Source of the DNA: JAEUMW01 sp963734295
Lineage (GTDB): Bacteria; Pseudomonadota; Gammaproteobacteria; Burkholderiales; JAEUMW01
Direction of reading: 5' to 3'
Length of the DNA: 64,000 bases
Assembly: GCA_963734295.1 (NCBI GenBank)
Contig: CAVTGS010000015.1
Location: forward strand, 62,001-126,000
Shown: positions 39,371 through 50,744 of the stretch, piece after piece
How the letters are laid out: the number at the start of each line of letters is the position of its first letter
How positions within the stretch are numbered: position 1 is the first letter of the stretch
Made by a program: the position numbers and the translations under genes
Notes under the pieces: generated by a model
What the model was told of the DNA's origin: nothing
Database searches by the model: none
Seen by the model: the letters and a program-made list of their open reading frames with translations, nothing else

Positions 39371-40183
39371 TCACCGCTCATTGGGCTGCGCAAGGTTTTG
39401 CGGTCTGAACTCCAGCTTCACCGCGCCCTTCGGGATAGTGTAGTTGAACGTCTGGGCGGAGACCGGCGCGTCAAGCTTCCAGTCATGGAACTCGACGGTG
39501 AACGTCGGCTGCCGCTCGCCGTCGCGGTACGACACCACCATCAGACGCGGCAGCTTGTCCCGGGTACCAATCCATATTTCCCAGTCGAGGCCCTTGGCCG
39601 TGAACGCGAGATGATCGGTCTTGACGCCGCCGATCTCGGATTGCCCAACCCAGATCGCGCTCGAGACTTCCTTGGTAAGGACCGCGTACGGGTCAGAGAC
39701 GAGCATCTCGACGAAGGGCGCCAAAGCGTCCGAGCCCGGGTACGCATCTTTGACAATTGCGTCGATGCTTGCGCCTTCTGCCTGGCGCTGCGAATAGTAC
39801 TTCTTGCCGACCGCGACCGCGGTCATCGTCTTTCCATTGAAATAGAGGTCATTCGCGAACAGGTCTCCGCGGGTCGCGACGTAGAGTTTGTCGGGGCGTT
39901 TCAACACCACACGGGACGAAGCGAACAAGCTCACGTATTGCCCGGTGGGCGCGGCAAACGGCACCAGGCTCCGCGCCTTGAAGCTGAGCGATTTCGCCTT
40001 GGTCAGGGTATCGCTCATACCCCTCAGCAGCTCGAGCGCGCGCTCCTCCTTGATCTCCTTGGCAGGCGCCGCCGGCGGCTCGGGTTTGTCCGGTGCGGCG
40101 TAAGCACCGCCGCACGCGAGCAACGCAGTGATCACAAGCAACGCCCAACCTACAGCGTGGACGGTTCTGAGTCTGGCGCCCAT
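39371..40183 (-). CDS. DUF2092 periplasmic protein
   Basis: 270 aa with a signal peptide (VGWALLVITALLACGGAYA). The rest resembles LolA-like DUF2092 proteins: SLSFKARSLVPFAAPTGQY, RPDKLYVATRGD, YFNGKTMTAVAVGKKYYSQ, GGVKTDHLAFTAKGLDWEIW and VEFHDWKLDAPV. It is probably periplasmic, binding a lipid-like ligand by fold. It is 14 bases from the DUF6515 gene and follows the outer-membrane-like gene, forming one apparent operon. Confidence 0.75.
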   Translation of the reverse strand: MGARLRTVHAVGWALLVITALLACGGAYAAPDKPEPPAAPAKEIKEERALELLRGMSDTLTKAKSLSFKARSLVPFAAPTGQYVSLFASSRVVLKRPDKLYVATRGDLFANDLYFNGKTMTAVAVGKKYYSQRQAEGASIDAIVKDAYPGSDALAPFVEMLVSDPYAVLTKEVSSAIWVGQSEIGGVKTDHLAFTAKGLDWEIWIGTRDKLPRLMVVSYRDGERQPTFTVEFHDWKLDAPVSAQTFNYTIPKGAVKLEFRPQNLAQPNER

Positions 40184-40234
40184 TCAGATTCTCCAAGAGG
40201 GGGGTTTCGCCATTGTCGCTTGGCCATGAACGAT

Positions 40235-41053
40235 TTACTTCGGAAACATGAGTTGCACCTGGGCGCGAATCTGCCAGTTCGCGCCACTGTCAGGATGGAC
40301 GACGTTGTAATAGGCGCTGAGTTGGGTGTTCACCGGAAGCTTGCCGATGTGGAAGATCTTGCCGATCCCGCCGCCAACAGGCACGGTCCACTTCTCCCCG
40401 TCGGCATTCCAGTCGACCGTGGCGATCGGCGCGCTGACGAGATAGAGGCCGCCCTCGAAATTGTAGTTCACAAAAGGCTGGATCAGGCCGGTGCTGTAGG
40501 AGCCACCTTGCTCGTTGCTGGAAAGCGACCACACGTTGTTCATCAGCACCCCATAGACCCACGGGTCGCCTTTGTCCAGGTGCAATACCACGAATGAGGG
40601 ACCCAGGCCCCAGTTCTTGTTTCCCAGTTCCGCGTTGCTGTTCGTGGGCAACTGGAGAACGGGCCCCGCCCCCCAGATCCAACTGCCCGGCTTGGCGGGG
40701 GCCACGAACGCGGTGAAGGTCGTGTCGCCAATGCCGGTGGTGGCCCCATCGCCCGGACCCAGGGAAGGGTTCCAGATTACCGGCAGGATCGTGCGCGTGA
40801 TGACGTTCCAGTCGTCGTTCACCGAGATCGGAATCACCGGCTGGATGTTGAGAATGTTCTGCGTCCCCTTGTCCGGTCCGAAGTTGAGATTGGTGTTGTT
40901 CTGGAAAGGCAGACTGATGAGGTTACCTACGGGATTCTGCGCGAGCTTCGCCAGCTCCGTAGCGCTCATCTCGGCGGACGCAGGTACGCTCGCCACCATT
41001 GCTGCCGTCAACGCGCCGACAACCACCCATCGTGGTTCGAGTTTGGTTTTCAT
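40235..41053 (-). CDS. outer-membrane channel-like protein (neuromedin-U-type annotation)
   Basis: About 272 aa from MKTKLEPRWVVVG (41053) with a signal peptide ending ASA. Residues alternate in a beta-barrel manner, with segments such as LISLPFQNNTNLNFGPDKG, LNIQPVIPISVNDDWNVITR, WIWGAGPVLQLPTNS and QIRAQVQLMFPK at the end, finishing with an aromatic-Pro-Lys. This matches barrel proteins often mislabelled 'neuromedin U'. The function is unknown. It lies between the lipoprotein and DUF2092 genes. Confidence 0.75.
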   Translation of the reverse strand: MKTKLEPRWVVVGALTAAMVASVPASAEMSATELAKLAQNPVGNLISLPFQNNTNLNFGPDKGTQNILNIQPVIPISVNDDWNVITRTILPVIWNPSLGPGDGATTGIGDTTFTAFVAPAKPGSWIWGAGPVLQLPTNSNAELGNKNWGLGPSFVVLHLDKGDPWVYGVLMNNVWSLSSNEQGGSYSTGLIQPFVNYNFEGGLYLVSAPIATVDWNADGEKWTVPVGGGIGKIFHIGKLPVNTQLSAYYNVVHPDSGANWQIRAQVQLMFPK

Positions 41054-41251
41054 ACTACGGCCTGCTTTGTATGTACCCTGTCGAGATACGCTCGAAAAAA
41101 AGCCTGTGCCATCCGGTGAACGCCTCCTGCGCTTAGTCCCGCAACTTGAGTCCTTCGAATACTGCCTTATGCTTGCAACGACGATAATGTCCCTGAGGTT
41201 CATGTTTGGCTGCTCCCCTTTTTGTCCTTTGTTCCGAGGCCCTGCCGCGTC

Positions 41252-41812
41252 CTACTTGCCCGCTAGCTTGGCGAGCAACCCCCGGTCGGCGAGCATGCGA
41301 TTACCGATCTGCCGGAATGCTCCCTCGTACGCGGCCGCGATCCCCGCCTGGGAAAAGTTCGGCTGGCTGCCGGTGCCGCTCCCCGAGAACGTTCCCAGCG
41401 GCTGGATGTAAGTGTTCCCACCCGGAAACACCGTTGCCGTGGCGTTTGAGTAGTATTCGCTCATCACGGGATTGACCGAGCTGCTGCCATTCAGCACTAC
41501 GGTGATCGTGGGAGCGCTCAGGGTTTGCGCCGCATCGACCTCGGAGAACACTTCCCGTAAGACCCTGATCGCAGCCTGCTGCATCAGCCCGCTGTCCGGG
41601 TATTGCCAGGTCTCGCCGCGAAACTCCACGGTCTGCGTGCCGGGCATCGTCGGATTCACCTGGACCGCGACGCGCGCGCGGACCGGCAGGGTCACGCCGG
41701 GCGGCGCGGTCACCTTGGTTGGTACAGAAGGCACCGTAGTGCACCCTGCGATCACCGCCAGCAGCAGACTCATCCGTGCGGTCACAACCTGTGCTCTGCA
41801 AATCGGTTTCAT
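41252..41812 (-). CDS. outer-membrane lipoprotein, unknown
   Basis: About 186 aa from MKPICRAQVV (41812), with GGAGTACCAAG upstream. Lipobox LLAVIAGC, then a beta-rich segment (VRARVAVQVNPTMPGTQTVE), a helix (MQQAAIRVLREVFSEVDAAQ), TITVVLNGSSSVNP and a C-terminal helix (IAAAYEGAFRQIGNRMLAD). The pattern resembles lipoproteins of YajG-like shape but I cannot name the family. It heads the four-gene envelope set on the minus strand. Confidence 0.65.
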   Translation of the reverse strand: MKPICRAQVVTARMSLLLAVIAGCTTVPSVPTKVTAPPGVTLPVRARVAVQVNPTMPGTQTVEFRGETWQYPDSGLMQQAAIRVLREVFSEVDAAQTLSAPTITVVLNGSSSVNPVMSEYYSNATATVFPGGNTYIQPLGTFSGSGTGSQPNFSQAGIAAAYEGAFRQIGNRMLADRGLLAKLAGK

Positions 41813-42047
41813 CTTGGTACTCCTCTCACGATGAAGAAACTCGCCGCCAAGTCCCCGACGGCGTCGTCCTGCAGCACCGGCAACGGCAGTCATGGTGTTG
41901 TCCTTCCCCTGATCCGCTCTTGCCGACGCATTCCAGCCCGCCTCAGCCCTCACTCAGCAGGAGGAGGCCGCCCGGTTACAGTAGTTCGACTAACTCCTCG
42001 CACACCGACCCGTCGGACTATTCCGCTGCTTGCTGTGATTCATCACC

Positions 42048-42182
42048 TCAACCCTTCTCGTCGTCGAAAGGTATCCGGGCGTCCTTGTCGAAGCGCGCCT
42101 TACGCTTGCGGCCGAACGCCCAGATCACGATGCCGATGAACGCAGCGATGATTAGCCAATGATGATAGATTGACAGATCCAT
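42048..42182 (-). CDS. ccoQ: CcoQ/FixQ-like cbb3 oxidase subunit, orphan
   Basis: A 44-aa frame from ATG 42182 (an alternative in-frame ATG is at 42188). It has one membrane segment (HHWLIIAAFIGIVIWAF) followed by GRKRKARFDKDARIPFDDEK. The aromatic-F-G-x-(K/R)-x-K basic patch and the 'RxPFDDE' ending are the CcoQ signature. CcoQ stabilises the cbb3 cytochrome oxidase, but no ccoN, ccoO or ccoP is in the window. It may be a stray gene or serve another membrane complex. Confidence 0.7.
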   Translation of the reverse strand: MDLSIYHHWLIIAAFIGIVIWAFGRKRKARFDKDARIPFDDEKG

Positions 42183-42228
42183 AGTCATTCAGCGGGATGG
42201 TGCTGCCGCGTGAAACCTTGCGCTCCGG

Positions 42229-43615
42229 CTAGGGCATCAACTTGCTCTGGATCTTGCGCTCGAGCGTGTGTTTCGAGTACGGCGGGTAGCGCATGCCCGG
42301 GTCTACCTTGGTGCTGTGGTACAGCACGCCGCGCGCGTTGGTGAACGCCTCGAACCCCCAGCGGCCGTGGTATTTCCCCATTCCAGAGTTGCCAACACCG
42401 CCGAACGGAAGCTCGGGGACGAGCGGGTGGATCGCGCAGTCGTTGACTTCCACATCGCCCGACCGGGTGGCACCGAGGATGCGCTCGACCACATCTTTGT
42501 CCTCGGCGAATACGTAGAGGCCGAGCGGACTCGGCCGGCTGTTGACCCACTCGATCACCTTCTCGACCGAGCCGATTTCGAGCACCGGCAGAATGGGGCC
42601 GAACACTTCCTCCTGCATGATCGGCGAGTCCGGCGAAACGTCCACCAGCACGGTCGGCGCGATGTACAGATCCGCGGCGTCGCTGCGGCCCCCGACGATA
42701 GCCTTGCCGCTGTCGAACAGCTTCACCAGGCGGTCGAAGTTCCTGCGGTTGATCACCCGTCCGTAGTCGGGGCTCTGCTGCGGGTCGTCGCCATAGAAGT
42801 CGCGGATCGCTTCGGTCAGATGCCGCAGGAATTCGTCCTTGACCTCGGGCCAGACGAGAACGTGGTCCGGCGCGGTGCAGATATGCCCCGAGTTGCTGTA
42901 GCGTCCGTAGGCGATGCGCCGCGCGGCCACTTTCAGGTCGGCCGACGAATGAACGATGGTCGGATTTTTCCCGCCGAGTTCCAGCACACAAGGTGTCAGA
43001 TTCTTCGCGGCCGCCTGGTGCACGATCTTGCCTACCGGTGGGCTACCGGTGAAGAAGATCATGTCCCACTTCTGCGCCAGCAGGTCTGTCGTCTCCGGGA
43101 CGCCGCCCTCGACCACCGCCACGGCGCGGGGATCGAAGTACCTGGGCGCCAGGCGTGCCGCCGTCGCCGCGCAGTTCACCGCGATTTCCGAAGGCTTGAT
43201 CACCGCGGTATTGCCCGCGGCCAGCGCTGCCGTCAGCGGCCCGAAGGTCAGCATGAAGGGTTCGTTCCACGCGCCGATGATGAGCGCCACCCCCAGCGGT
43301 TCGCGGCGCACGAGAATGCGGCCGGGCCGGAACACCAGCGGCATGGGCTCGCTTGCGGGCTTCATCCACGCCTTCAGGTGCTTGAGCGCGTACTCGGCTT
43401 CCTTGACGCAGTAGTCGACGTCCATCAGGTCGGCGTCGATGACGTTGCGGCGCAGATCCTTCCACAGCGCCTCGCACAGCTTCGTCGTGGTTCTCGGTGA
43501 ACAGCGCCTTCACCGCCTGGAGCTGCGACTTGCGCCACCCCGCTGGAAGCGTGGCGCCGGACAGGAAGTAGTCGCGCTGCCGGGCGACCAAAGTGGTGTA
43601 ATCGGAGTTGGCCAT
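42229..43615 (-). CDS. aldehyde dehydrogenase, one frameshift
   Basis: MANSDYTTLVARQRDYF starts at 43615, with AAGGAGG 6 bases upstream. After TENHDEA a one-base slip near 43490 moves to the frame carrying DVDYCVKEAEYALKHLK and the rest. Motifs: PLGVALIIGAWNEPF, FFTGSPPVGKIV, ELGGKNPTIV (catalytic Glu), SNSGHICTAPDHVLV (catalytic Cys), EEVFGPILPVLE. The corrected length is about 462 aa. It is nearest to the class-3-like/coniferyl aldehyde dehydrogenases. It oxidises aldehydes with NAD(P); the substrate is unknown. Confidence 0.85.
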
Positions 43616-43652
43616 CGTCATCCTCCTTTCGTTCCGTTGTCCGGGTGCGACG

Positions 43653-43742
43653 TCATCCTGGTGAGGCGAAGGTGCGGCGGGTTCCTGTGCGTGGAAGATC
43701 GCCGGGGGCCCCGTCGTCCAAGAAACGCATCAGCATCGTCAT
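43653..43742 (-). CDS. possible 29-aa leader peptide before the aldehyde dehydrogenase
   Basis: ATG 43742 follows a GGAAGGAGAG ribosome site and opens MTMLMRFLDDGAPGD, stopping at 43653, 38 bases before the aldehyde dehydrogenase start. It has no known likeness. It could be a small coupling peptide, a remnant, or chance. Confidence 0.2.
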   Translation of the reverse strand: MTMLMRFLDDGAPGDLPRTGTRRTFASPG

Positions 43743-43763
43743 GTCATCTCTCCTTCCAAAGCT

Positions 43764-44246
43764 TCAGGCTTCAAGGACGTAATTCTTCAGGTTCTTGCAG
43801 GCGCTCTTGAACATTGATCCGAAGTACATTCGCGAGATGGGACCGCCCAAGGCGACCGCGAGGCGTGGCTCAAGCCCACGCTGTAGGTGAACCGCGTCTT
43901 GCCCGGCGCCACTTCCTCGAGCAGGTAGTCCTCGGCAAGCGCGTGCGCGAGCGGCATGGAAAGCCCGGTCAAGTAGAACGAGCAACGGCGATTCTGCTCC
44001 CATCGGAAGAAGTGCTCGTCGAGCGTCGCCAGTGTCAGCCACACAGTCCGGGTGGTCCCCACGCCATACGGCTTGTTGCTCGTCCATTGCACTTTATGGA
44101 TGGCGCGAAACCATTTGGGCCAGGATTCTCCGTCCTCAAAGATGGCGAACACCTTCCCTTGCGGGAGCATCCAGTTCCACCACGTTCTTGAAGCGCATGG
44201 GCGCCGTGTCGAAGAACGAGCCATCCACGGAATGGGGGAATCGCAT
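43764..44246 (-). CDS. SRPBCC (polyketide-cyclase/START-like) protein, frameshifted
   Basis: MRFPHSVDGSFFDTAPMRF begins at 44246 and reaches KNVVELDAPA. A slip near 44168 moves to GKVFAIFEDGESWPKWF, then IHKVQWTSNKPYGVGTTRTV and AEDYLLEEVAPGKTRFTYSV. Another slip near 43870 restores GLEPRLAVALGGPISRMYFG, ending NLKNYVLEA. The corrected length is about 160 aa, a complete SRPBCC domain that would bind a hydrophobic ligand. Indels leave no single intact frame; error and decay cannot be told apart here. Confidence 0.7.
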
Positions 44247-44417
44247 TGCGCGGGCCCTTAGGATTGTTGAGGGAAGGAGGCGCGGCGGCGGCAGCGCGCA
44301 GCGCCACCCAGTTCCCGTTGCGTCTTCAAGTCTTCCAGCAGTGCGGTCACCCGCATGGCTCTGTCCTCCAATGCAAGGTCGGAGATGCGACCCCGGGGGT
44401 CGAAGTTCATCCGCACG

Positions 44418-45056
44418 CTAGTGCAGTACCCCAAGCTCGCGCAGTGCGCGGAGGATCATGTCGATCGCGATCGCGATCTGGAGCACACCTAGCACCGCGC
44501 CGATGACCTGCAGCACCATGACCGTGACTCCGCCCATGATCCGGCGCCCATACAGCATCGTCAGCAGGTTGAGCACCATCACCGCCAGGAGGAGCGTGAG
44601 AATGCCCCCGGTGCGCTCGGCGTCGCGGCTGTTGGTGAGGACGACGATGAGCGCGGCGATGCCATAGGGCGTGACGACGGTCGGAAACGTGATCCGCATC
44701 GCTGCCGCCATGGGCACGGCCGGGAGCGGCGATGGCGCCGGATGGACCGGCTGATACTGCTCGAGCACCACGCTCAGGCCGACGAGCGCGAAGATAATCC
44801 CGCCCGAGAGCAGCATCGCCGACGACGAGATGCCCCAGTAGTCGAGCAGCACCCGGCCGGCGAGGCCGCCGACCACCACCGCGATCACCGCGAGCACGAA
44901 GGCGCGCACCGCGATTTTCCGCATCGTCGCCTCGTCCGTCTCCCGCGTGAGCTGCGCGAACGGGCCGAGGATCTTGAGCGGCCCGAGCGTGATAAAAAAC
45001 AGCGTGAAAATCGCGCCGAATCCGATCAGCGCGGTCGCGTCAGGTGCGCCTTGCAT
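44418..45056 (-). CDS. MarC-family membrane protein
   Basis: 212 aa with about six membrane segments. Family segments are visible: FFITLGPLKILGPFAQLT near the start, then AVRAFVLAVIAVVVGGLAG, GGIIFALVGLSVVLEQ, ITFPTVVTPYGIAALIVVL and a final LQIAIAIDMILRAL. MarC/NAAT-type proteins are inner-membrane proteins of uncertain transport role and, despite the name, are not proven to give antibiotic resistance. It is intact. Confidence 0.85.
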   Translation of the reverse strand: MQGAPDATALIGFGAIFTLFFITLGPLKILGPFAQLTRETDEATMRKIAVRAFVLAVIAVVVGGLAGRVLLDYWGISSSAMLLSGGIIFALVGLSVVLEQYQPVHPAPSPLPAVPMAAAMRITFPTVVTPYGIAALIVVLTNSRDAERTGGILTLLLAVMVLNLLTMLYGRRIMGGVTVMVLQVIGAVLGVLQIAIAIDMILRALRELGVLH

Positions 45057-45145
45057 TGTTCTCTCCTCGTGCCGGTCGGTGCTGCAGCTCGCGCATGGCC
45101 TAGATGTAGCTCCGCAAAAGTCATCCCGCTAATCGCGGCGCACGC

Positions 45146-46431
45146 TCAAATTCGATTCGCACGGCACCGCGACGCGTCGAACACCACCTGATCGTAGTAC
45201 CAGAGCTTTTCGAAGAAGGTACGTGCCATGTCGAGTTGCGGTTTTGCTTGTGAGGATGGCAACGTTCTTTCCACTATCCCGCCGATACTACAGTTCCCAT
45301 CAATGGCATCGAACAACCGCTTTTCTGTTGAATCGATTGGCATGATTAGATCCCGGTAGGCGTGTGTCGGGTTGATCAGACACGGCCGCCGCCCCGGGGG
45401 GCAGCCGCTCTTGAACACAGATCGTGTCTGGCATTCGAAGGGGCACATAGCCGAGCCAGGCATCACCGGCAAAACTTATCGGTTGCGCGCCGCCAGGGCT
45501 ATCGTCTCGATAAGCAATCACGCTGTGGCGAACCATTGTGCCGCGAAATAGTTCGACGGCAGCATACTGCTCTGCGAGGGGAAGCTGTGCCAGCCGGGAA
45601 GCCTGCGGGATCTTTGCCATGACACCACAGTGCGGATTGTAGGGTGCCTGTTTTAGCCACCGGCCGAATGTCAGTCCTGCCGTTTCGATGAAATCGAATA
45701 ATTGCGGCACTGAATAGGCGCGGTCCTGCGGATGCAGCAGCGCGTCGGCGAGCGCCGCCTCGCTGGCGGAAATCCGGCGCCTCGCGCAGCAGATTTTCCA
45801 ACGGATGTCCGGGTGGCAACGCTGTGAGCGCCGCGATGAGATCCCGGATCTCCTCATCGTTGGCATGGATGCCGATCCGTCTGCAGAATTCCTGCAGCAT
45901 ATAGATGCCGGTCCGTCCGTAGGGCGCATACACCATGAGATGCATCGCTCCTCCGTCCGGTTTGAGCACGTTGCGCAGTGCTCTGAGCCCCGCATCGGGG
46001 TCCGCAAGATGATGGAGAACCCCGGTGCAGATAATCTGATCGAAGCTCATTTTCAAGTCGCTTACCCGCTCGATGGGAAGCTGGCGGACCTGGAGATTGT
46101 CCAAGTCGTATTTCCGCTTGAGCTCCTCGGTACAGCGCACGCTGGTTGCGCTGAAGTCGATGCCGGTAACCTGAGCCGCAGGCCAACGCATGGCATGCTT
46201 GGCCGCCTGAGATGTCCCGCAACCGGCAATGAGGATGGATTGGTCTTCCCTATACGGTCTTACAGGCCAGAAGAGATGGTAGTCCACCCGGCGTTTTTGC
46301 CGGTCCTGCCCGAACCGTCGATATTTCTCAAGGCTATCGACTGGAGGTGGATAGGGATGATGCTCGTAAAAGGCACGCACCTCTTCCTCAACGCTCGCGA
46401 CATCCTCGCTTCGTGATTCGTGGTCTTTCAT
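45146..46431 (-). CDS. class I SAM-dependent methyltransferase with C-terminal extension, two frameshifts
   Basis: MKDHESRSEDVASVEEEV starts at 46431. RAFYEHHPYPPPV is followed by SAM motif I ILIAGCGTSQAAKHA, VTGIDFSATSV and FDQIICTGVLHHL. A slip near 45775 leads to EAALADALLHPQDRAYSV, and a second near 45390 to HAYRDLIMPIDSTEKRLF and FFEKLWYYDQVVFDA, ending at 45146. The corrected protein is about 428 aa. The last ~70 residues look like a small helical domain. The substrate is unknown; the 'YEHHPYPPP' opening is common in methyltransferases of this type. Confidence 0.72.
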
Positions 46432-46542
46432 GATATCTGCGTTGCGAGAAAAGAACCCATGCACGGGATGGTCCCATGCATGGGCTGGTTCTACCGAGAC
46501 GCGTGGGGCGCCCACGGCTATGACTGCAAGACCTTGTGGAGG

Positions 46543-48035
<1,493 letters not shown>

Positions 48036-48160
48036 GCCTTACTCCTTTCGGTTAGCGGTCTTTTGCGACCGCGACTTGCGACTTGGCGGCTCGAGCACGA
48101 GCGCCACGTAATGCGCGATGTGATGCAAGAAGCTCTTCGATCGTACCTCCTGGGCGATTG

Positions 48161-49210
48161 CTATTGTGTTGAAGCGCTTACGACACGCACGATGCAGCGG
48201 AATCCGAGGTGGCCGATCGCGGTATCCACCGGTTGCGCCATGCGCGCCGCCGGCCGGTAGCGCCGGCAGTAGTTCGGCGCGCACAGGTACGAGCCGCCCT
48301 TCATCACCTTTCTCGGGATGCGAACGTGGGGCAGGCGTGGGTCGTAGCTCTGCTCTGCCTCCCCGCCCCGGGGGTTCTCCAGGGTGCAGCAGGCCTGCTC
48401 GATCTTGCCATGCTCCTGATACCAATCCGTCGTCCATTCCCAGACGTTGCCGGTCATCTCGTTCAGCCCATAGCCGTTCGGCGGGAAAGACCCGACCGGC
48501 GCGGTCCACTCGTAGCCGTCGCTCCGCAAGTTCTGCCACGGGAACTCCCCCTGCCAGGTGTTGCACATGGACTTCCCGCCGGGCGTGAGCTCGTCTCCCC
48601 ACGCGTACTCCGCACCTTCGAGTCCGCCCCGCGCGGCGAATTCCCACTCGGCTTCCGTCGGCAGCTCCTTTCCGGCCCATTTCGCATACGCTTCGACGTC
48701 CTCGTAGGCGACATGCACCACCGGATGCTTCCATAGCCCCTGGAGGGTGCTGCCCGGCCCCTGCGGATGCCGCCAGTCGGCACCCCGCACGTACGTCCAC
48801 CAGTTGTGGGGATTCCGCAGGTCGACCGGGCCCGCGGTCTTGCGGAAGACCACCGCCGAGGGTTCGAGCAATTCGGGCTTCGCGCCGGGGTAGTCCGCCG
48901 CGTTTGCGGGCCGCTCGGCGAGCGTGACGTACCGGGTCGCCTCGACGAAGCGGCGAAAGTCGGCGTTCGTCACGGCGTACCGATCCATCCAGAAACCGTT
49001 CACGGTCACCTTGTGCGCGGGCGCCTCCTCCGGGTAATGGCGGTCGGACCCCATGAGGAAGGCCCCGCCGGGAATCCAGACCATGCCGTCGGCAGGAGGC
49101 TTGCCGGGCGGAGGTGAGCCCTGGACGCGCCTGTCGTCTTGTGCCGTCGAGTGGATTTCCAACGAACGATCTCCGTTGTAAACGACGGTCGTTGACCGTC
49201 GTCCCGGCAA
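48161..49210 (-). CDS. formylglycine-generating enzyme (sulfatase-modifying factor)
   Basis: 349 aa from a TTG at 49210, 5 bases after the DUF202 stop; the core begins MVWIPGGAFLMGSDRHYPEE. Typical FGE segments: GFWMDRYAVTNADFRRFV, LPTEAEWEFAARGG, GNVWEWTTDWY. The C-terminal GGSYLCAPNYCRRYRPAAR keeps both active-site cysteines in the right spacing (C-x4-C), followed by LGFRC. FGE converts the sulfatase Cys to formylglycine, so the neighbouring CTAGR arylsulfatase is the natural substrate. It is intact although the sulfatase is broken. Confidence 0.9.
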   Translation of the reverse strand: MPGRRSTTVVYNGDRSLEIHSTAQDDRRVQGSPPPGKPPADGMVWIPGGAFLMGSDRHYPEEAPAHKVTVNGFWMDRYAVTNADFRRFVEATRYVTLAERPANAADYPGAKPELLEPSAVVFRKTAGPVDLRNPHNWWTYVRGADWRHPQGPGSTLQGLWKHPVVHVAYEDVEAYAKWAGKELPTEAEWEFAARGGLEGAEYAWGDELTPGGKSMCNTWQGEFPWQNLRSDGYEWTAPVGSFPPNGYGLNEMTGNVWEWTTDWYQEHGKIEQACCTLENPRGGEAEQSYDPRLPHVRIPRKVMKGGSYLCAPNYCRRYRPAARMAQPVDTAIGHLGFRCIVRVVSASTQ

Positions 49211-49215
49211 ACTTT

Positions 49216-49653
49216 CTATGTCACGCGGAGGAACACCGCCCCGAAGGCGAACAGCCCGATGAAGATCATCGCGATCGAGATCGCATAGAGGGGCGTGTGC
49301 TTGACCACCTCACCCAATCCGGCGATGGGTTCGAACTCCTTGCTCAACAGGTAGTGCACCACCGAGCGGTACTGCCAAGTCGAGATGAGGAGCGCAAGCA
49401 CACCGGCAGCAATGAGCGCGAGCCCCAGATACCGAGGTGCTTGCGGCTGAAGGGCTGGGGCGATGCCCGCCATCGAGTGGAGGTGTTCGAAGAACTGCAC
49501 GATCGTGAAGCCGAAGGCGATCAGCGCCACCGCCGTCCGCACCCACGACATGAGCGTGCGCTCGAGGCTCAAGCGGGTGCGCAGCCACCCGAAGTGACTG
49601 TCCGAGGTCGGTCTGACTTCGAATCGGTGTGGCTGCGTGCCCTGATCGGCCAT
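49216..49653 (-). CDS. DUF202 (YidH-like) membrane protein
   Basis: 145 aa with three membrane segments. The family signature LSLERTLMSWVRTAVALIAFGFTI is present (RTxLaWxRT), followed by YLGLALIAAGVLALLISTW and a final YAISIAMIFIGLFAFGAVFL. Similar domains occur in VTC-type and respiratory-linked proteins. The role is unknown; it lies between cydB and the FGE gene on the same strand. Confidence 0.88.
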   Translation of the reverse strand: MADQGTQPHRFEVRPTSDSHFGWLRTRLSLERTLMSWVRTAVALIAFGFTIVQFFEHLHSMAGIAPALQPQAPRYLGLALIAAGVLALLISTWQYRSVVHYLLSKEFEPIAGLGEVVKHTPLYAISIAMIFIGLFAFGAVFLRVT

Positions 49654-49738
49654 CGATCGACTCCTTCAGATAGCAGCGGCTGCGCGACGCTGCTTGCATC
49701 ACCTCGATGAGTTCAACTTAGGTCCCGCCTCCGGTCGT

Positions 49739-50744
49739 TCAACCGTAGCCCTTGCGGACCTTGCCGCGGAAGACCCAGTAGACGCCGATCGTGTAGGCGG
49801 CGATGACGGGCAGGACCACGACGCCGCCGTAGAACAGAAATCGCAGTGAGGCATCCGGCGCCGCCGCGTTCGCGACCGTGATCGAATACGGAATCATGTA
49901 CGGCCAGAACATCACCCCCAGCGTCAGGAAGGCGGCGACGAAGAAGAGCACGGTCATCGCGAACGGCAGCGCGTCGTGCCGCTTGCCGCGCGCCGAGCAG
50001 GATCCCGACCAGCGCGAGCACGCCGATCGCGGGGAACACGAGACCCCAGGGCCGTCGCCTGCAGATCGCTTCGCGCGAGGACGCTGTAGTCGAACGTGAC
50101 TGCGAACGCCAAGGACAGGACGACCAGCACACCGGCGGCCAGCCACCGGATGCGGGCGTAGGCCCAGTCGCGCAGCTCGCCGTCGCTCTTGAGCACGAGC
50201 CAGCCCGCGCCGAGCAGCGCGTAGCCGAGCACGAGCCCGATCCCGGTGAGGATCGGAAACGGGTGCAGCCAGTCGAACGGGCCGCCGGCGTACTGGCCGT
50301 CCGCGACCGGAATGCCGCGCATCATCGCGCCGACCGCCGCGCCCTGGACGAACGCGACCACCGTCGAGCCGAGGAAGAATCCCCAGTCCCAGAGCCAGCG
50401 CATGCGCTCGCTGCGGAAGCGGAACTCGAACGCGATGCCGCGGAAGATCAGCCCGAACAGCAGCAGCAGCACCGGAAGGTAGAACGCGCCGAGGAACACC
50501 GCATAGACGTCCGGAAAGGCCGCGAAGAGCCCGGCGCCGATCACCACCAGCCAGGTCTCGTTGCCGTCCCAGAACGGGGCGATCGTGTCCATCATCTGCA
50601 CCCGGTGCGCCTCGTCCGCGGTCGTGCCGAACAGCACGCCGACGCCGAGATCGAAGCCGTCCAGGATGACGTAGACGCAGGATCGCGCAGCGCGATCACG
50701 CCGGCCCAGAACAATGCGAGAGCGCTCGGTTCCATGGCGCTCAT
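49739..50744 (-). CDS. cydB: cytochrome bd-type quinol oxidase subunit II, two frameshifts
   Basis: MSAMEPSALALFWAGVIALR starts at 50744 and overlaps the cydA stop (ATGA). A slip near 50680 leads to VYVILDGFDLGVGVLFG, PFWDGNETWLVVIGAGLFAA, and FRFRSERMRWLWDWGFF. A second slip near 50000 leads to ALPFAMTVLFFVAAFL, MFWPYMIPYSITVA and AYTIGVYWVFRGKV. The corrected length is about 334 aa, normal for CydB/CioB. It partners CydA in reducing oxygen with quinol electrons at the inner membrane. Confidence 0.88.

Noticed and set aside
41081..41100. Stem TCGAG...CTCGA next to an A run, as a terminator
   Set aside because: The homopolymer is on the wrong side for either transcription direction, and the stem is only 5 bp.
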